Notes: generated from the sequence alone by a model not told the origin. A stretch of 64,000 nucleotides of DNA from Alentia gelatinosa (GCA_950022655.1 OX465587.1:35893153-35957152); one strand, 5' to 3'; shown: positions 9,726 to 20,905, counted from the first letter of the stretch. Program-made: numbers and translations.

Positions 9726-10590
9726 TGACGTCATGGCGTTCGTCGGGCCGAGTGGTAGGTGGCGCGTCTCTCCACCCCCCCCCCCTCACCTACCCACACA
9801 CTGCGCCGATGCCACCACCACGGCGTCGCTCGCGCAGCGTTTGCCCTGCGTTCCTCCAGCGTTCCTGCAGCGGCGGCGTCGCTCCTGCTTGGCGGAGGTG
9901 AGGCGGACGCGGACGGAACGCGCGGTCCAGAGTGTAGGAGGCGCCAGCCTCGTGCGGAGCTCACGCGAGACCAACCAGGCAGCGGGCGAGATCCACGGGC
10001 GACGACGGGGAGACGGAGGCGGAGTAAACTGGTGCCGGGGACCGGGCGGCGGGCGGGCGGGCGGGCGGCGGGCGATGTGCGGCCCTTCTGCGGTCAGTGA
10101 CGCCCTGGAGGAGGAGTTACCGGAGGAGGATTTACCTGCTGGAGGAGGAGGAGAAGGAGGAGGAGGGACTACGGGCACCACCGGGAGGCCGCGACTGACG
10201 GGGATCCGTCTGTGAAGGGCGGTCGGTGGCAGGAGGAGAGGAGAAGCAGGGGGGCTCGGAACACCTGGAGGAACGGCAGTAAGCAGGGCACGGCCGCCGC
10301 CCGCACAACTTGTACCTCACGGAGCACCGCGGGGTCTGTGGGAGCCCGCCCCGGCCTGCCACGCACGGCGCCCGGTGGAAGCCACGCCGACGAGCACGGT
10401 GAGTGTGGAACCCGCATACCTCCTCCTCCTCGCATGTAACACCCCCGCCCCCCAACCAACCCCGCCCTCTGACAGATCCTTCCTCCCGTGTCCCGATCCC
10501 TCCACGGCTTACTGCCAGCCCGGCGCCCCCCTAACCCGCCCCGACCCGCCTCCCTGCCGCCGGGCTCACGTGTAGCGCTACGCACTCCAG
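9700..10590 (+). promoter_or_regulatory. CpG-rich promoter region
   Basis: A long GC- and CpG-rich island. It begins with a full CRE, TGACGTCA at 9726-9733, followed by GC-rich sequence with many CGG/GCG runs. A strong splice donor lies inside it at 10399. There is no TATA box, consistent with a dispersed CpG promoter. It probably drives a plus-strand transcript. Whether that transcript includes the GPCR exon 52 kb downstream cannot be told from this window. Confidence 0.6.
9790..10398 (+). other. Putative untranslated first exon
   Basis: The island ends in GACGAGCACG followed by GTGAGTGTGG, a full-consensus donor at 10399. The start is only a guess within the island. A short frame from the ATG at 10075 (46 codons, Glu- and Gly-rich, stop at 10213-10215) could be an upstream ORF. 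No longer conserved-looking coding sequence is visible, so a 5' UTR exon is the likeliest reading. Confidence 0.4.
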
Positions 10591-11714
10591 GCAGGCGCCA
10601 TGCTAAAGGCAGCGGCAGTATACACAACACCCTATGTAGAGTTCGGTGTGTGTGATATGGCCAGAAATATCACACCCGTAAACAGTGTGCTCTATGGCAC
10701 TGCAGTAGGACCCTAATGTAAGGTATACACATGGAATATGACCCCGTATTTACCATACTTTATATAGGGCGATATTAATGACTTATTATCTCTCTATGTA
10801 TATATAGATTTATGACACTCCTTTATTGGGCATTAACATGTGAATAAATCACAAATACTTCTCTTGGGTATTGAAATGAACATATTGCAATAGATTATAA
10901 ACTAGACTATAAACACACACACACACACACAAATATATATATATATGAATAACCTTTACCTGATAACTGGTATTTTGTACTATAAACATTGTAATGTCAT
11001 AGGCATATTTCAAGCTGTAAAGGTGTTCTCTACATCCCTCAGTGTACACACACCAACATACAAATGGTTATACTACCAATCACATACTAGGTATCATATC
11101 AAAGTGTGCTTTCGCAAATATGTCCTACATAAACTGCATTATACATTTCATATAGTTAACTCACAAGCGTTATAAAAAAAGGATAAAAACCCGGAAAAGC
11201 AATCTCTATCGTGAAAAAAAGATCTGAAGAAAAACTTTCCCACCGGAAAAAAAAACAATTCCCCCTAAAGGGAGAAGTATTTCTTCCAACTTCAGCAGCG
11301 GAAGTATTTGTGCTTCCAGTCTGTCCAAGCTGTCTACAGCGCAGTCTTACCTTTCCCAGTGGCAGTTCCCATGACGGTTTATTAGGTAGTGTGTGGGGAT
11401 CTATACATGGTTATGACACTGTGTACGGCCATGTAACCTTGACCCATATCCAAATACTGTACATAGGAGGAGAGAATCTATAACTGTCAGGGGAGGGGGG
11501 TTCATTGTGGTGTGCTGGGAAGGTACTGCATTCATGGGTTGGGGGGGGGTTATGGGGGGGGGTTGGATCGATGGAGGTGTCCTGGGGAGGTAGTGCGTCC
11601 ATGGGTTGGGAGTTTATGGAAGTACCTTTCGTGGATCTATGTAGATATAGATGGAAATGTGTGTATATGAGGGTTTAAGTACGACCGTGCAATTGGTGGA
11701 GCTATGTCGAGATA
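10591..11714. other. No gene seen; CA/TA tract and G runs
   Basis: Contains a (CA)n-(TA)n tract at 10912-10946 and, around 11485-11615, two related G-rich stretches (TGGGTTGGGGGG type) that could form G-quadruplexes. Otherwise AT-rich sequence with nothing I can support. Confidence 0.5.
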
Positions 11715-11970
11715 CCCCTCTCATAAGATCTCACACTCTCTTAGTCGTATTCCGTACTCTCACTACGCTCTATGGAGAAGAATTCTTAAAGAACTGCGCT
11801 TAGAGCCTTGAGAATCCACTGGCCTGTTCCCTATAATCCTATTCCTATAATCTCAATGATGCCACCTAGCGGGAATACTGTGTGCCAGTGGGTTTTCAAG
11901 GCTCTAAGCCTAGTTCGTTAAGAAGTCTTCTCCCATAGAGCGCAATGAGAACCTTGGATTACGACTTGGG
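11715..11970. repeat. Nested foldback related to 1099-1215
   Basis: Two arms of about 57 bp, 11766-11822 and 11886-11942, are inverted copies of each other (including CTCTATGGAGAAG, CTTAGAGCCTTGA and ATCCACTGG). The outer CTCTCATAAGATCTCACAC matches the left arm of the 1099 element. The central part includes CACCTAGCGG at 11864, a weak CTCF-like core. Confidence 0.75.
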
Positions 11971-12014
11971 GTGGAGATACATGGATGACGGGAGCAAGTA
12001 TGGGTCCGTAGGAT

Positions 12015-12145
12015 TAACCCTTTAGATATGCTATGATGCCAGGAGGCATCCCGGGGCATATTATGCCGTGATCCCAGGAGATATTCTGGGGCATATTATG
12101 CCGTGATCCCAGGAAGCATTCCCAGGCGTAGTATGCTATGGTGCA
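12015..12145 (+). repeat. Three-unit tandem repeat, ~43 bp
   Basis: Three degenerate copies of TGATCCCAGGAG-CATTC-GGGGCATATTATGCCG. ATTATGCCG recurs near 12228. Bases 12150-12539 are otherwise AT-rich with nothing supported. Confidence 0.8.
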
Positions 12146-12539
12146 ATTACATGTATTCTGACATTTTTCCAACTGTCTAAAACTATTCTATGAATAATAC
12201 TTATAATATTATATAATTAATATTATGCCGAATCCCAATTAATTTGGATCACCATGGGGTTGTGATGTAATGACATCATGCTGAGTATTGTGAAAAGCGC
12301 TAGCTTACTACAGTAGGTTAAAATGATACAACAGCGGCAATTCAGGGTTAAGTCGCCGTGGGTTCACGAAGGTATCTTGTGTTTATATATAAATTTATTT
12401 TATCTAAAAAAAGGTTTATTGACTCAAAAGAGTTTAAAAGGCAAATGGTCATCAGCTGGTTCTTGGGTTTCTGGAATACATTATTGGATCCTTTAGCCAG
12501 ATCTAATAGAAGTTGGTGCATAGGTTTAGAGATGTTCAG

Positions 12540-12965
12540 AGTCAGAGCTCGTATCCTATCAAGTTTGAATCGCGTAGTAATTTAAAAGGTGAAGCCGCGT
12601 GAATTACGTAGCGATTCAAACGAGATGAGATCGAGGTCTGACCCTAACTTGAGTAGGTTTCTGAATTTATCTCAACCTTCACATAGACTAATGGGCTAAC
12701 TTTTGTGACATAATCCTCCATTGAGTAATTCACGAAGCAAAACTGAGTGAATTACGTAGAGGTCAAACGAGGTGGAGTGTGGACCAAGTTATTTTCATTG
12801 AGTGGGTTTCTGATATTATCTCACTCCGTATAACATCATAAATCAATGAAATAAATCACCCAATTACCCATTGAGTATTGGGTACACTACCTTCACGGCC
12901 GTGGAGTATCAGTTCCTATCGTGATGCCTATGGAGAAAAATACCGGGGTGAGATAATAGACCATG
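12540..12965 (+). mobile_element. Foldback element, type II, copy c (long, rearranged)
   Basis: It starts with AGAGTCAGAGCTCGTATCC and a hairpin (AGTTTGAATCGCGTAGTAAT and its inverse). It then has GGTTTCTGAATTTATCTCA and a second, degenerate copy of the same half-hairpin from 12720 (GAGTAATTCACG-AGC). It ends GCCTATGGAG then CGGGGTGAGATAATA. The internal repeat suggests a copy inserted in, or duplicated within, another copy. Confidence 0.75.
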
Positions 12966-13520
12966 CTAGACACTAGACAGCCTGCGATCTTAGGGCACAG
13001 GTACAAATCAGGGCAGAGCAGCGTAAGGGATACTTTGACGTAGTAGTATCGGCCGTGGAGTCGGGTTCACGTCCGCCCCAGGGACTCAGCCCGCCCTGCG
13101 TACATTCCCATCATTCCACACCCTCCATCCATCTCAGGATTCAGCGCCAGTCTAATCGTCAGTTGGCCCTGAGTCCTGCCGACTGGCGGGTTAGTTTTTC
13201 TCACGCTCGATCAGAGCTGAGATATCGCCTCTCCCGGTGGCTGTGATTGGAAGGTATTTTAAATCCCCATTCAGGACCAGATTCCATTATATTTTTGTCT
13301 GAGCATCAGGGAGCAGATTGGAAACGAGGCTGGGGTAATGCGCCACCTGTACGTCGGGATTGCCGTAACTTAACTCGAGCGTTTTCAATTCGTACAATGT
13401 ATACATGTTGAATGTGTGTTCTGTAATTTGTACATCAATTTAGTACTAAACTCATATGGCATAAAGCAGACTTTGTTTTGTGAGGGCAGTATTATGTGGG
13501 AGAGGAAAGGGTTCCTGTAG
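12966..13520. other. No gene seen; GC-rich patch
   Basis: 13050-13230 is GC-richer than its surroundings and has a GTGATTGGAAG (inverted CCAAT) near 13244, which could be promoter-like. I see no convincing exon or repeat. Confidence 0.3.
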
Positions 13521-13672
13521 AGAGTTGTCCCTATGCCATATAAGGAATATAGAAGGTATGGATTGATCCATCAGCCAATGACTGCATTCAGAGCAAACCA
13601 CGACCTTCACCCTGACCTCCCTACATGGGGTTAATAGTGCCTTGGGACGCTTCTACAGTCTATAGTTGACCC
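13521..13672 (+). repeat. Dispersed repeat family C, copy 2
   Basis: Same blocks as 2921-3071: GAGTTGTCCC, CATATAAGGAATA, AGCCAATGACTGCATTC, CCTTCACCCTGACCTCC, CCTTGGGACGCTTCTACAGTC. Confidence 0.75.
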
Positions 13673-13739
13673 AACGAGTATAGAGACCTGAAGTTGGTTG
13701 ACCTGAATTTGTTTGGTCAAAACCATCCTCCCATGGAGG

Positions 13740-14215
13740 TTCATACTCTTATATTGATGTTCAGAGTCTGTGTATAATGTAGAGGGTCATGCTGCCATAT
13801 GGGAGCAGAGAGACCCTGTATCGAGATGGTCATGTTTTGATATAGGTTCACAGAGACTGTGTAGGACGAGGGCCATGAACTGACATGAGTATACAAAGAC
13901 TGTGCAGATGTAGGGTACTGTTGCGATATGGGTATACAGAGACTGTGTATGGAGAGGGTCATGTTGTCCTATGGGTATACAGAGACTGTGTATGGAGAGG
14001 GTCATTTTGCCTTATGAATCCACAGAGACTGGTGTGGGCAGTGTTATGTGGAAGAGGTACAGAGAGTGTGAATGGAGAGGGTCAAGTTGCCATATGGTTG
14101 TATGCAGAGGGCAATGTTTTGACATGATTGTACAGAGACTCTGCATGGAGAGCGTTATGTTATCATGTGGCTGCACAGAGACTCTGTGTGGAGAAACTTG
14201 CCATGTCAAATGAAC
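13740..14215 (+). repeat. Minisatellite, ~46-bp unit
   Basis: About ten units built on TATGGGTATACAGAGACTG, TGTATGGAGAGGGTCATGTTG. Frames on both strands stay partly open because of the repeat, not because of coding. Bases 14216-14935 hold nothing I can identify. Confidence 0.9.
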
Positions 14216-14939
14216 TGGAATGAAATGGACTGGACTGGAATGAGATGTTGCTTTGAACTATGAAATACTGTATGTATAAGAGACCTATATACACCGAAAC
14301 TAGAGTGCAAACTGATCATCTCAACAACCAAAATCCACTACTTGAGACTTGAATTGAAGAATTACTAAGCAGACGACTTTTCTCAGAATTTCCTACAGAC
14401 GTGAAATCAACACTGGCATTGCTCCAAGTCTACGTCAGCCAAGACAACTCCCACATGATTAACCAGCAAAGTAGGGACCATAGAGGTACACGTGTAACAC
14501 TTCGTCCAAATATCAGATGAGATAGGGTCAGTAAGCAAGTTCACCAACCTACCTCACATTAAATACACATTCCTCACTTATATATAAATCCCCATTGTAA
14601 CCCCTGCCTGTTTGGGCAGCATTATTTTCACCAGGTGGCCTTCCTGAGAAGCACAATTAAATGGCACTCATTGTTGGCCTTTGGATGGGCCTTTGACTGG
14701 AGGGGCTAATGCTGTGTGGTGCACCTACTGAGGAGCTGCTACTCCGGTAGTAGCCACAGGTTCTTTAATCGTGGTGAACCTACTACATGCTGGGGATCGT
14801 GGTCTTGTAATACCAGGCCCCCTCCCGGCCTGACTGATCAAGTCATTGCGGTGCCTACAATACGCCTTGCAGTGAAAGATCTAACCCCGCGATAGAGCTG
14901 CTTTGATGAGATAAAAAGAGTAGAAAATATGCCTGACAC

Positions 14940-15690
14940 TATACACAATGGGAAGGTATTGGGAGAGTTGTGGGGAGTGGTGTGGGGAGGGGTGACGTAT
15001 GTGGAGAGAGGTGTGTGTTGGTGGAGGTGTGAGATGTATTGGAGAAGTGTGGGAGAGGTGTGGGGCAGGTGTGAGGCAGGTGTGGGAGAGGTGTGGGGCA
15101 TGTGTGGGGCAGGTGTGAGGCAGGTGTTGGGCAGGTGTCGGGCAGTGTGGGAGAGGTGTGGGGCAGGTGTGGGGCAGGTGTGGGAGAGGTGTGGGGCAGG
15201 TGTGGACCAGGTGTGGACCAGGTGTGGAGCAGGTGTGGGGCAGGTGAGGAGCAGCGTGCGAGAGGTGTGGGGCAGCTGTCGGGCAGGTGTGGGGCAGTGT
15301 AGGAGAGGTGTGGGGCAGGTGTGGGGCAGGTGTGGGGCAGCTGTGGAGAGGAGAGTTGTCTATTGGTGGAGGTGTGAAAGGTGGGAGAGGTGTAGATGAA
15401 GATGTCGGGAGAGTTATGAGGAGAGGTGTTGGCAGAGGTGTGGGGAGAGATGTGAGGTGTGAGAAAAGGGAGGGGGTATGGGAGGTGTGGGCAGAGGTAT
15501 GGGCAGATGTATGAAAAGAGGTGTGGGTTGAGGTGTGATAGTTGTAGGTGTGAGGAGGTGAGGTGTGAGGAGAGATGTGCAGGTGTGGGCAAAGGTGTGA
15601 ACAGGGATGTGGGGAAGGGTGTACGGAGAAAAGTGGGCATAGGTGTGGGGGAGATGAGTGAGGTGTGGGCAGAGGTGTAGAGTGAAGTGT
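14940..15690 (+). repeat. Minisatellite, 11-bp unit GTGTGGGGCAG
   Basis: The core 15040-15350 is an 11-bp repeat of GTGTGGGGCAG with variants (GTGTGGGAGAG, GTGTGGACCAG); flanks are degenerate GAGGTGTG units. Unit junctions create CAGGTG E-boxes dozens of times. Strong strand asymmetry, G on plus and C on minus. Confidence 0.95.
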
Positions 15691-15719
15691 GGGAACAGCG
15701 GTGATCCCAGATTTACATA

Positions 15720-15960
15720 ATTAAGGCTCAGCGTCCACCTGGCGTTCCATTGCCCCGGTTCTCACCTACAGGCGGTCACGTGATGCGCGCGGTGTACGCG
15801 AAACTGGGTCACAGACGCCATCGGGAGTGAGCGGAATCTGTTGCTCCTGTCTTCTCCAGCAGACACCTTTCTGCCCATGCGTGAGGTAGTTTTACAAACC
15901 ACGTGGCGGGAGTAGAACGTACTACTCATTCGGGACTGACTCCTACGCGCACGTATGCCT
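15720..15960. promoter_or_regulatory. CpG/E-box promoter-like patch
   Basis: A CpG-rich patch with GTCACGTGAT at 15776, a palindromic E-box of the USF/TFE type, then GCGCGCGGTG, and another CACGTG near 15899. No TATA box or exon is identified. Bases 15961-16456 are AT-rich with many GGTATGT words and nothing further. Confidence 0.35.
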
Positions 15961-16456
15961 GGTACGTTATCTGGAGTTACGCGAGGTATGTGGGACTACT
16001 TTATTACGCGGAGACATATCACAGGTATGTCCTATGCACCATTCTATGTTATAGGATAAGTGGGTAATTTGCCCATTGTACGGTACGCAAGCCATATGGC
16101 TTCTTAAAGCATGTGGCTTCTTAGTCTGGCGTATGGTATCTGGGTCATACGGTGATTTATGGTATGTCTGTGGATCCTAGGTTAGTGAACCCTACACAGG
16201 TATGCAAAAATAGGCGAATTGTTAGATACCGTACTGTACACGAATCTTTTTGGTATGTATATAGAGCAGATGGATGTTCTGGTACTTTGCCGTATACTTT
16301 GTAGCATATGGCACAATAGCTTATGATGTAGTATGTGGACCATGTAGGTATGTTGTATGGATTCTGAGGTTCTTTTGAGTCCAGAAGATAGACTACAACA
16401 CTGTCAGGTGAGACTCGTTGCTTGGATCATTGAACGCCACACGGTACCCAATACAG

Positions 16457-16615
16457 TACTGTGTAGACTTGCTCAAATCTCTGATTATGAATATTCATTT
16501 AGTGATACAACAAAATCAGGATAAAGTATGTTGCAGTGTGACTGGTCGGTCCAGGAATCACGGCTAGAAGAGGCGGGGTATGTGGAAGGGTACAGGGACT
16601 GAAGCCAGTCTAAGC
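16457..16615 (+). repeat. Dispersed repeat family E, copy 1
   Basis: GTAGACTTGCTCAA-TCT-TGATTATGAA-ATTCATT and later GGGTACAGGGACTGA-GCCAGTCTA match 38455-38545 and 38870-38915, in the same order and orientation. In the second locus about 330 bp separate the two blocks. Confidence 0.65.
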
Positions 16616-16805
16616 ACTTTGATTTACATCATAAAAGTCTGCAGAAAACTTGATTTATTGATCACTTTTTACAAAGTCCTCATTGCAAATATGTGGGGCT
16701 GAAGAAACTACTACCTATCATTTCTCAGCTAGCAGAAATCATACCTATTGATTACAGGCCTAAAACCCATTACATGACTGCAACCCCGAGGTAAATTCAC
16801 CCCTC

Positions 16806-17310
16806 AAACAGCACTGTCCAGCACCTTATACAGCACTGTACAGGACCTTGTATAACATTGTACTGCAACTTATACCATAGAGGAAACCTATCAAAGTTTA
16901 GGGTCAGAGCTTGTATCCCATCAAGTTTGAATCGCGTAGTAATACATACGGCGAAGCCGCGTGAATTATGTAGCGATTCAAACGAGATGGGATCGAGCTT
17001 TTACCCGAACTTGAACGGGTTTCTGAATTTATCTCACTCTTCACATTTACTAATCGGCTAACATTTGTGACAAATCCCCCAATGGATATTTTTCCTAATA
17101 CTCCATGGGCATTGGATACAAGATCCAAATGTTGAGTCTATGGAGGGCAAAATACCAAGGGTGAGCTGTAATATTCATGTAATATGTGAACCAAATGTCA
17201 ATAAACGATTGTTTTTAAAAGCTAAAGCTTTAAATAATACTTACAGCACTGTACAGCACTCTATACAGCCCTATACAGCACCTTATACGGCAACATATAC
17301 CGCAGCACGG
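16806..17310 (+). repeat. ACAGCACTGT short tandem repeat split by an insertion
   Basis: Degenerate CAGCACTGTACAGCACCTTATA units at 16806-16870 resume at 17240-17310. The foldback element at 16876-17230 sits between, which brackets its true ends. Confidence 0.7.
16876..17230 (+). mobile_element. Foldback element, type II, copy d (most complete)
   Basis: Hairpin arms of about 62 bp (16880-16942 and 16962-17025) surround the tip GGCGAAGCC. The inner arm is GTTTGAATCGCGTAGTAAT and the outer arm has TATCCCATC/GATGGGATC. Next comes TTTATCTCACTC at 17029, then CAATGGATATTTTTCCTAATA, AAATGTTGAGTCTATGGAG at 17128-17146 and AAGGGTGAG at 17158. No coding sequence. Confidence 0.8.
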
Positions 17311-17513
17311 TGCCTGCAGGAACAGGCGCCTTGGCACAGAACAGGGCAGCGTCAAGTCCCTAACGAGGCCTCGCGGCTCACCACAGCGCAGTGCCCCCTG
17401 GGGAGGAGGGGGCGGAGTGGAGTGGGCCGGGATCCGATGGTCCATTGTTGGCGGGCTTTAAGAGTGCTGTTCACCGGTCTCATTAGACGGCGCCGAGACG
17501 ACCGCGCCGCCGC

Positions 17514-18230
17514 CAGGTGACAAAGTGAACGCCACATCCCAGTCGTCACATCCCAGCCCCGATCGTCCCAGATATGGCCGCGTCGCTGCCAGGTGACAAA
17601 GTGAACGCCACATCCCAGCCCCAATCGCCACATCCCGGCCCTGATCATCCCAGAAAGGGCCGCGTCGCTGCCAGGTGACAAAGTGAACGCTGCATGCTGG
17701 CCCCGAACGTCCCCCTCAGTGTCCCCGAGACAGTGCTGAGACAGCTAGGTCGCCGCCAGGTGACAAAGTGAATGCCGCATGCTGGCCCCAAGAGTCCCCA
17801 GAGCATCCCCACGTCGCCACCAAGTGACAAAGTGAACACTGCGTCCTGGCCCAGAACGTCCCCACAGCATCACTATGAGCATCCACGAGACAGCCACGTT
17901 GCCGCCAGGTGAAAAAGTGAACGCCACACCCCAGCCCTGGGCATCCACAGAGCGTCTCAATGAGCATCCCTGAGACAGCCGCATCGCTGCCAAGTGCCAA
18001 AGGGAAGGGGGACAGCCACGTCGCCGCTAGGTGACAAAGTGAACGCCGCATCCTGGCCCCAAGCGTCCCCACAGCATCACCATGAGCACCCCTGAGACAG
18101 CCACGTTGCTGCCAGGTGACAAAATGAACGCCTTATCCCAGCCCCGAGCGTTCCCCCAGTATCCTCCCGAGCATCCCTGAGCATCCCGGAGACAGCCGCA
18201 TTGCCAAAAGGTGACAAAGTGAACGCAGCG
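17514..18230 (+). repeat. Tandem array, ~75-95-bp unit
   Basis: Nine or ten degenerate units keyed on GCCAGGTGACAAAGTGAACGC, near 17511, 17586, 17668, 17753, 17817, 17904, 18025, 18110 and 18205, alternating with CCCCGAGCGTCCC blocks. Frames on the minus strand read a repeating HFVTW motif, which I attribute to the repeat. Confidence 0.9.
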
Positions 18231-18510
18231 TCCCGGCCCGAGCTTCCCCTGGAGAAGCCAGCCAGCGAACTCAAGGGCGAAGCCCTGAGCTTTCTCGGAG
18301 TGTTCCCTGGGCCGAGTATCGTCCGAGCATTCTCCGGATGCTGCTCGGGCATTCTCGGAGCGTCCCCAGAGTATCCCCCAAGCATTCCCCAGACATTGCC
18401 AAAGTGTCCTCAGGGCAGCCCTGAGCGTTCTGCCAGCGTCCCACAAGCGCCTCGAGCGTCCCCCAAGCATCCCCGGGCGTTCCAGGAGCGTTCTCCGGGC
18501 GTCCCCGAAG
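18230..18510 (+). repeat. Degenerate GAGCGTCCCC repeat
   Basis: Short units around GAGCGTCCCC and GAGCATCCCC, of about 12-16 bp, continue from the larger array. They are CpG-rich. Bases 18511-19199 are pyrimidine-rich AT-leaning DNA with no gene seen. Confidence 0.75.
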
Positions 18511-19199
18511 CGTTCTCACTGCGTCTGTCAGTCTCTCCTTCCTACCACACTTTATGTGTTTCACCTTACTTCCTTCCTTTCTGTCATTTTCCATCTATAT
18601 CTCGAAATGAAGTTCTTTCATGGGTAACCCTGAAGGATTTCTTTTTGCAAACCAAGACATCGCACGGGATGTCAACGGAACGAAAGAATTCACAACGTAG
18701 CTCAAGGAAAATCCCTACTTTTAAAAAATATGGAACAAAACCACTGCGAGGACTATAAAATCAGATGTGAATTTAAGAGCCTAAAAATCAGAATGAATGA
18801 CCTTTTTTTATAAATAATCCTTCTTCTCTCTTCTCTCAATTATTAACATTATCTCATCTTCGCCTTTCCTCCGAACCAGACTCTTCCCCTCCCTTTCTTC
18901 AGCTTGCTATTCCTTTCATCTCTTTCCCCTCCAACAAACAGTCAGTCCTCGTGTGTCTCGCCTGCTCCAACGTCCCTTCACCTCATCTTCTCCTCTTCAC
19001 CTATTACCATGTCTTCTTCCTTGACTTCATTCAGAGTGCCATCATCTCCTTCCACTCTGTAGTTCACCATTCATGATTTCCTTGCTTTATCCTATGCTAT
19101 TAGTCTTATTAAAATTATCTCTACCGATTTCACCTTTCTTTCCTTTCTTCCTATATCACGCTTTCTCACTTCACATTACTTTTGCCGCCTTTCCTGCAT

Positions 19200-19333
19200 G
19201 GAGTTGTCCCCCTGCATTAACTGTCATATAAGGAATAGAGTAGACCCACTAGCCAATGACAGTAGCATTCGGAGTAAACCACGACCTTCACCCTGACCTC
19301 CTTACATGTTATTTATAGCGCCTTGGGACCACC
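19200..19333 (+). repeat. Dispersed repeat family C, copy 3
   Basis: GGAGTTGTCCCC, TCATATAAGGAATAGAGTA, TAGCCAATGACAG, CCACGACCTTCACCCTGACC, CCTTGGGACC. A polyC run of about 18 bp lies downstream near 19565. Confidence 0.75.
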
Positions 19334-19648
19334 CTCTTTCACAATGCATACCTCCATATTTATTTACCCATCTGGAGTGACATTTTTTTTATCTTTTCTT
19401 GATTCCTTCTCTTCTTTTTTCAAAGAGAGCTGTTCTCCCTTATCATTTCAATACACTTAATTTACTCTCTCTATTCAAAAGACAATTTTTATCATGTCTT
19501 CAACCTTTCTTTCTGATCAATCACTTGTCATATGACAGTCCGAGGAAAGTCGTTTCAGATATTAACCCCCCCCCCCCCCCCCGTACGCAGTTGTAATAAA
19601 AGGGTGGCGCCCTGATCAAAGTTTCTCTCGCCACTTATATCGTTTGTA

Positions 19649-19905
19649 TAGGGCACAGAGTGATTGCTAGTTCTGCCATCATCCGCCAGGAAATTGTAAG
19701 AAAGCGTCACTGTAGTCGGGGGGCAACCAGTGTTCTCAGTTGTTACAACCTATAGATACTATTGAGACGAGATTAGAATTGCCCCATGGCAAGCCCCACA
19801 AAATATTTCTGATAAAATCCATGGAAAATTGGTCCAGCCACCTGCTATATTAGATGGCGTTGGGGGGCAAGATGACTATATGCCCTATTCCCTGTCCTTG
19901 ACCAA
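19649..19905 (+). repeat. 258-bp family A, dispersed single copy
   Basis: Same unit as the tandem array at 34204-35260: CACAGAGTGATTGCTAGTTC, CCGCCAGGAAATTGTAAG, GCAACCAGTGTTCTCAGTTG, TGATAAAATCCATGG, GCCACCTG. Divergence is moderate. A (TA)n tract follows at 19968-20005. Confidence 0.85.
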
Positions 19906-20099
19906 TTAGGCCCAAAACCACCCTCCTTCACAGCAAATAAATGAGATTCTACTTTTGTTGCCCTTGATATATATATATATTTATATATATATATATATAT
20001 ATATACGGGTAAACAAACCTCTCTCTCCATATTCCTCCCCTCCTCGCCTCATACCTCGCCTTAACTAAGCCTACCGCGCGTTCCCCCGGGCACTTACTC

Positions 20100-20165
20100 G
20101 ACTCTGATTGGTTGAGCCGCCTTCCTCCTCACGCCACTGTGACCCGCTAGAGGGCGTTCTGGTCA
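20100..20165 (+). promoter_or_regulatory. CCAAT plus CTCF-like site
   Basis: An inverted CCAAT (TGATTGGTTG) at 20105 is followed by CGCCACTGTGACCC and CCGCTAGAGGGCG at 20144-20156, which fits the animal CTCF core CCASYAGRKGGC except for its third base (G at an A position). The preceding 14 bases recur in front of the CTCF-like site at 34126. Promoter or insulator function is inferred. Confidence 0.35.
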
Positions 20166-20569
20166 CAATGATATGCGCCCATGACAACGACCGAAATGTC
20201 GTCTGGATTTCCTCACTTCCGGGCAACAATGCTACCGCGCAAAACTGACGACAGTATAAATAACAAGATTCTATAACTTTCTATGATATATTTTGCCGTT
20301 TTTCAGACGATCCTCAATGGTATCCTGATAAAAAGGAATGGTTTACTCGCACACTGACAAATTGTAGAAAGAAAAGGCAAAATTTAGTTGAATTACTTCA
20401 TGTGGCAAGTGACGCCACACCATTTCAGTATTCAATTGTGTATTTTGATTGTGTGTAATTGTTCCAATTGGCATTATCATGCCAACATCAAATTTCTACT
20501 GGTAGTCTGGCATAGCCAATGAGAATATTGCAACAGTTGTTTTTCATGACTTTCCATGACCTTCCATAA

Positions 20570-20805
20570 TAAAAGTTGGAAATACAGTTTGCTGCCTCAG
20601 AGAAATAGAGAAAACGTGTGTTGGCTACGGTATGAGGCTGAGGGTCTGCAAGAAGCAAAGAAGGGCTTCAAATTATTGTTATCGATATAAATGAGGCTCA
20701 ATTGATATCATCTTTGTTTAACACAAGGAAAAAGAATTGTATATACGGAAACCGAAAACATATTTTTTCATGGAAAAGTAGAAATCTACCATCTATATCG
20801 ATGAC
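20570..20805 (+). repeat. Dispersed repeat family F, copy 1
   Basis: TGCTGCCTCAGAGAAATA, GAGGCTGAGGGTCTG, AATGAGGCTCAATTGATA, AACACAAG-AAAA-GAATT, GGAAACCGAAAACA and CATGGAAAAGT define the family. Six more copies lie to the right, all on the plus strand. Confidence 0.8.
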
Positions 20806-20815
20806 AAAGGAAGGA

Positions 20816-20905
20816 ACCCTGCCACCCACTGTTAGGCGTGGGCTATGCTGTGGTAAGGCGTGGGCTAGGCGGTGGTAAGGCGTGGGCTAGGCGTGTTTGG
20901 GTGCG
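20816..20905 (+). repeat. Three-unit repeat GGCGTGGGCTAGGCGGTGGTAA
   Basis: Three units of about 26 bp, GTTAGGCGTGGGCTATGCTG and variants, at the left edge of a CpG-rich patch. Confidence 0.85.

Noticed and set aside
9733..10630. Several overlapping ORFs of 100-160 codons on both strands
   Set aside because: Expected in a CpG island, where stop codons are rare; composition is Arg/Pro/Gly-rich and no frame has a domain. Treated as promoter and 5' UTR.
14939..15640. 233-codon minus-strand ORF and overlapping plus-strand Gly/Val-rich ORFs
   Set aside because: Reading of the 11-bp GTGTGGGGCAG array.
17716..18758. ORFs of 100-185 codons with repeated HFVTW residues
   Set aside because: Reading of the 75-95-bp array and its GAGCGTCCCC extension on both strands.
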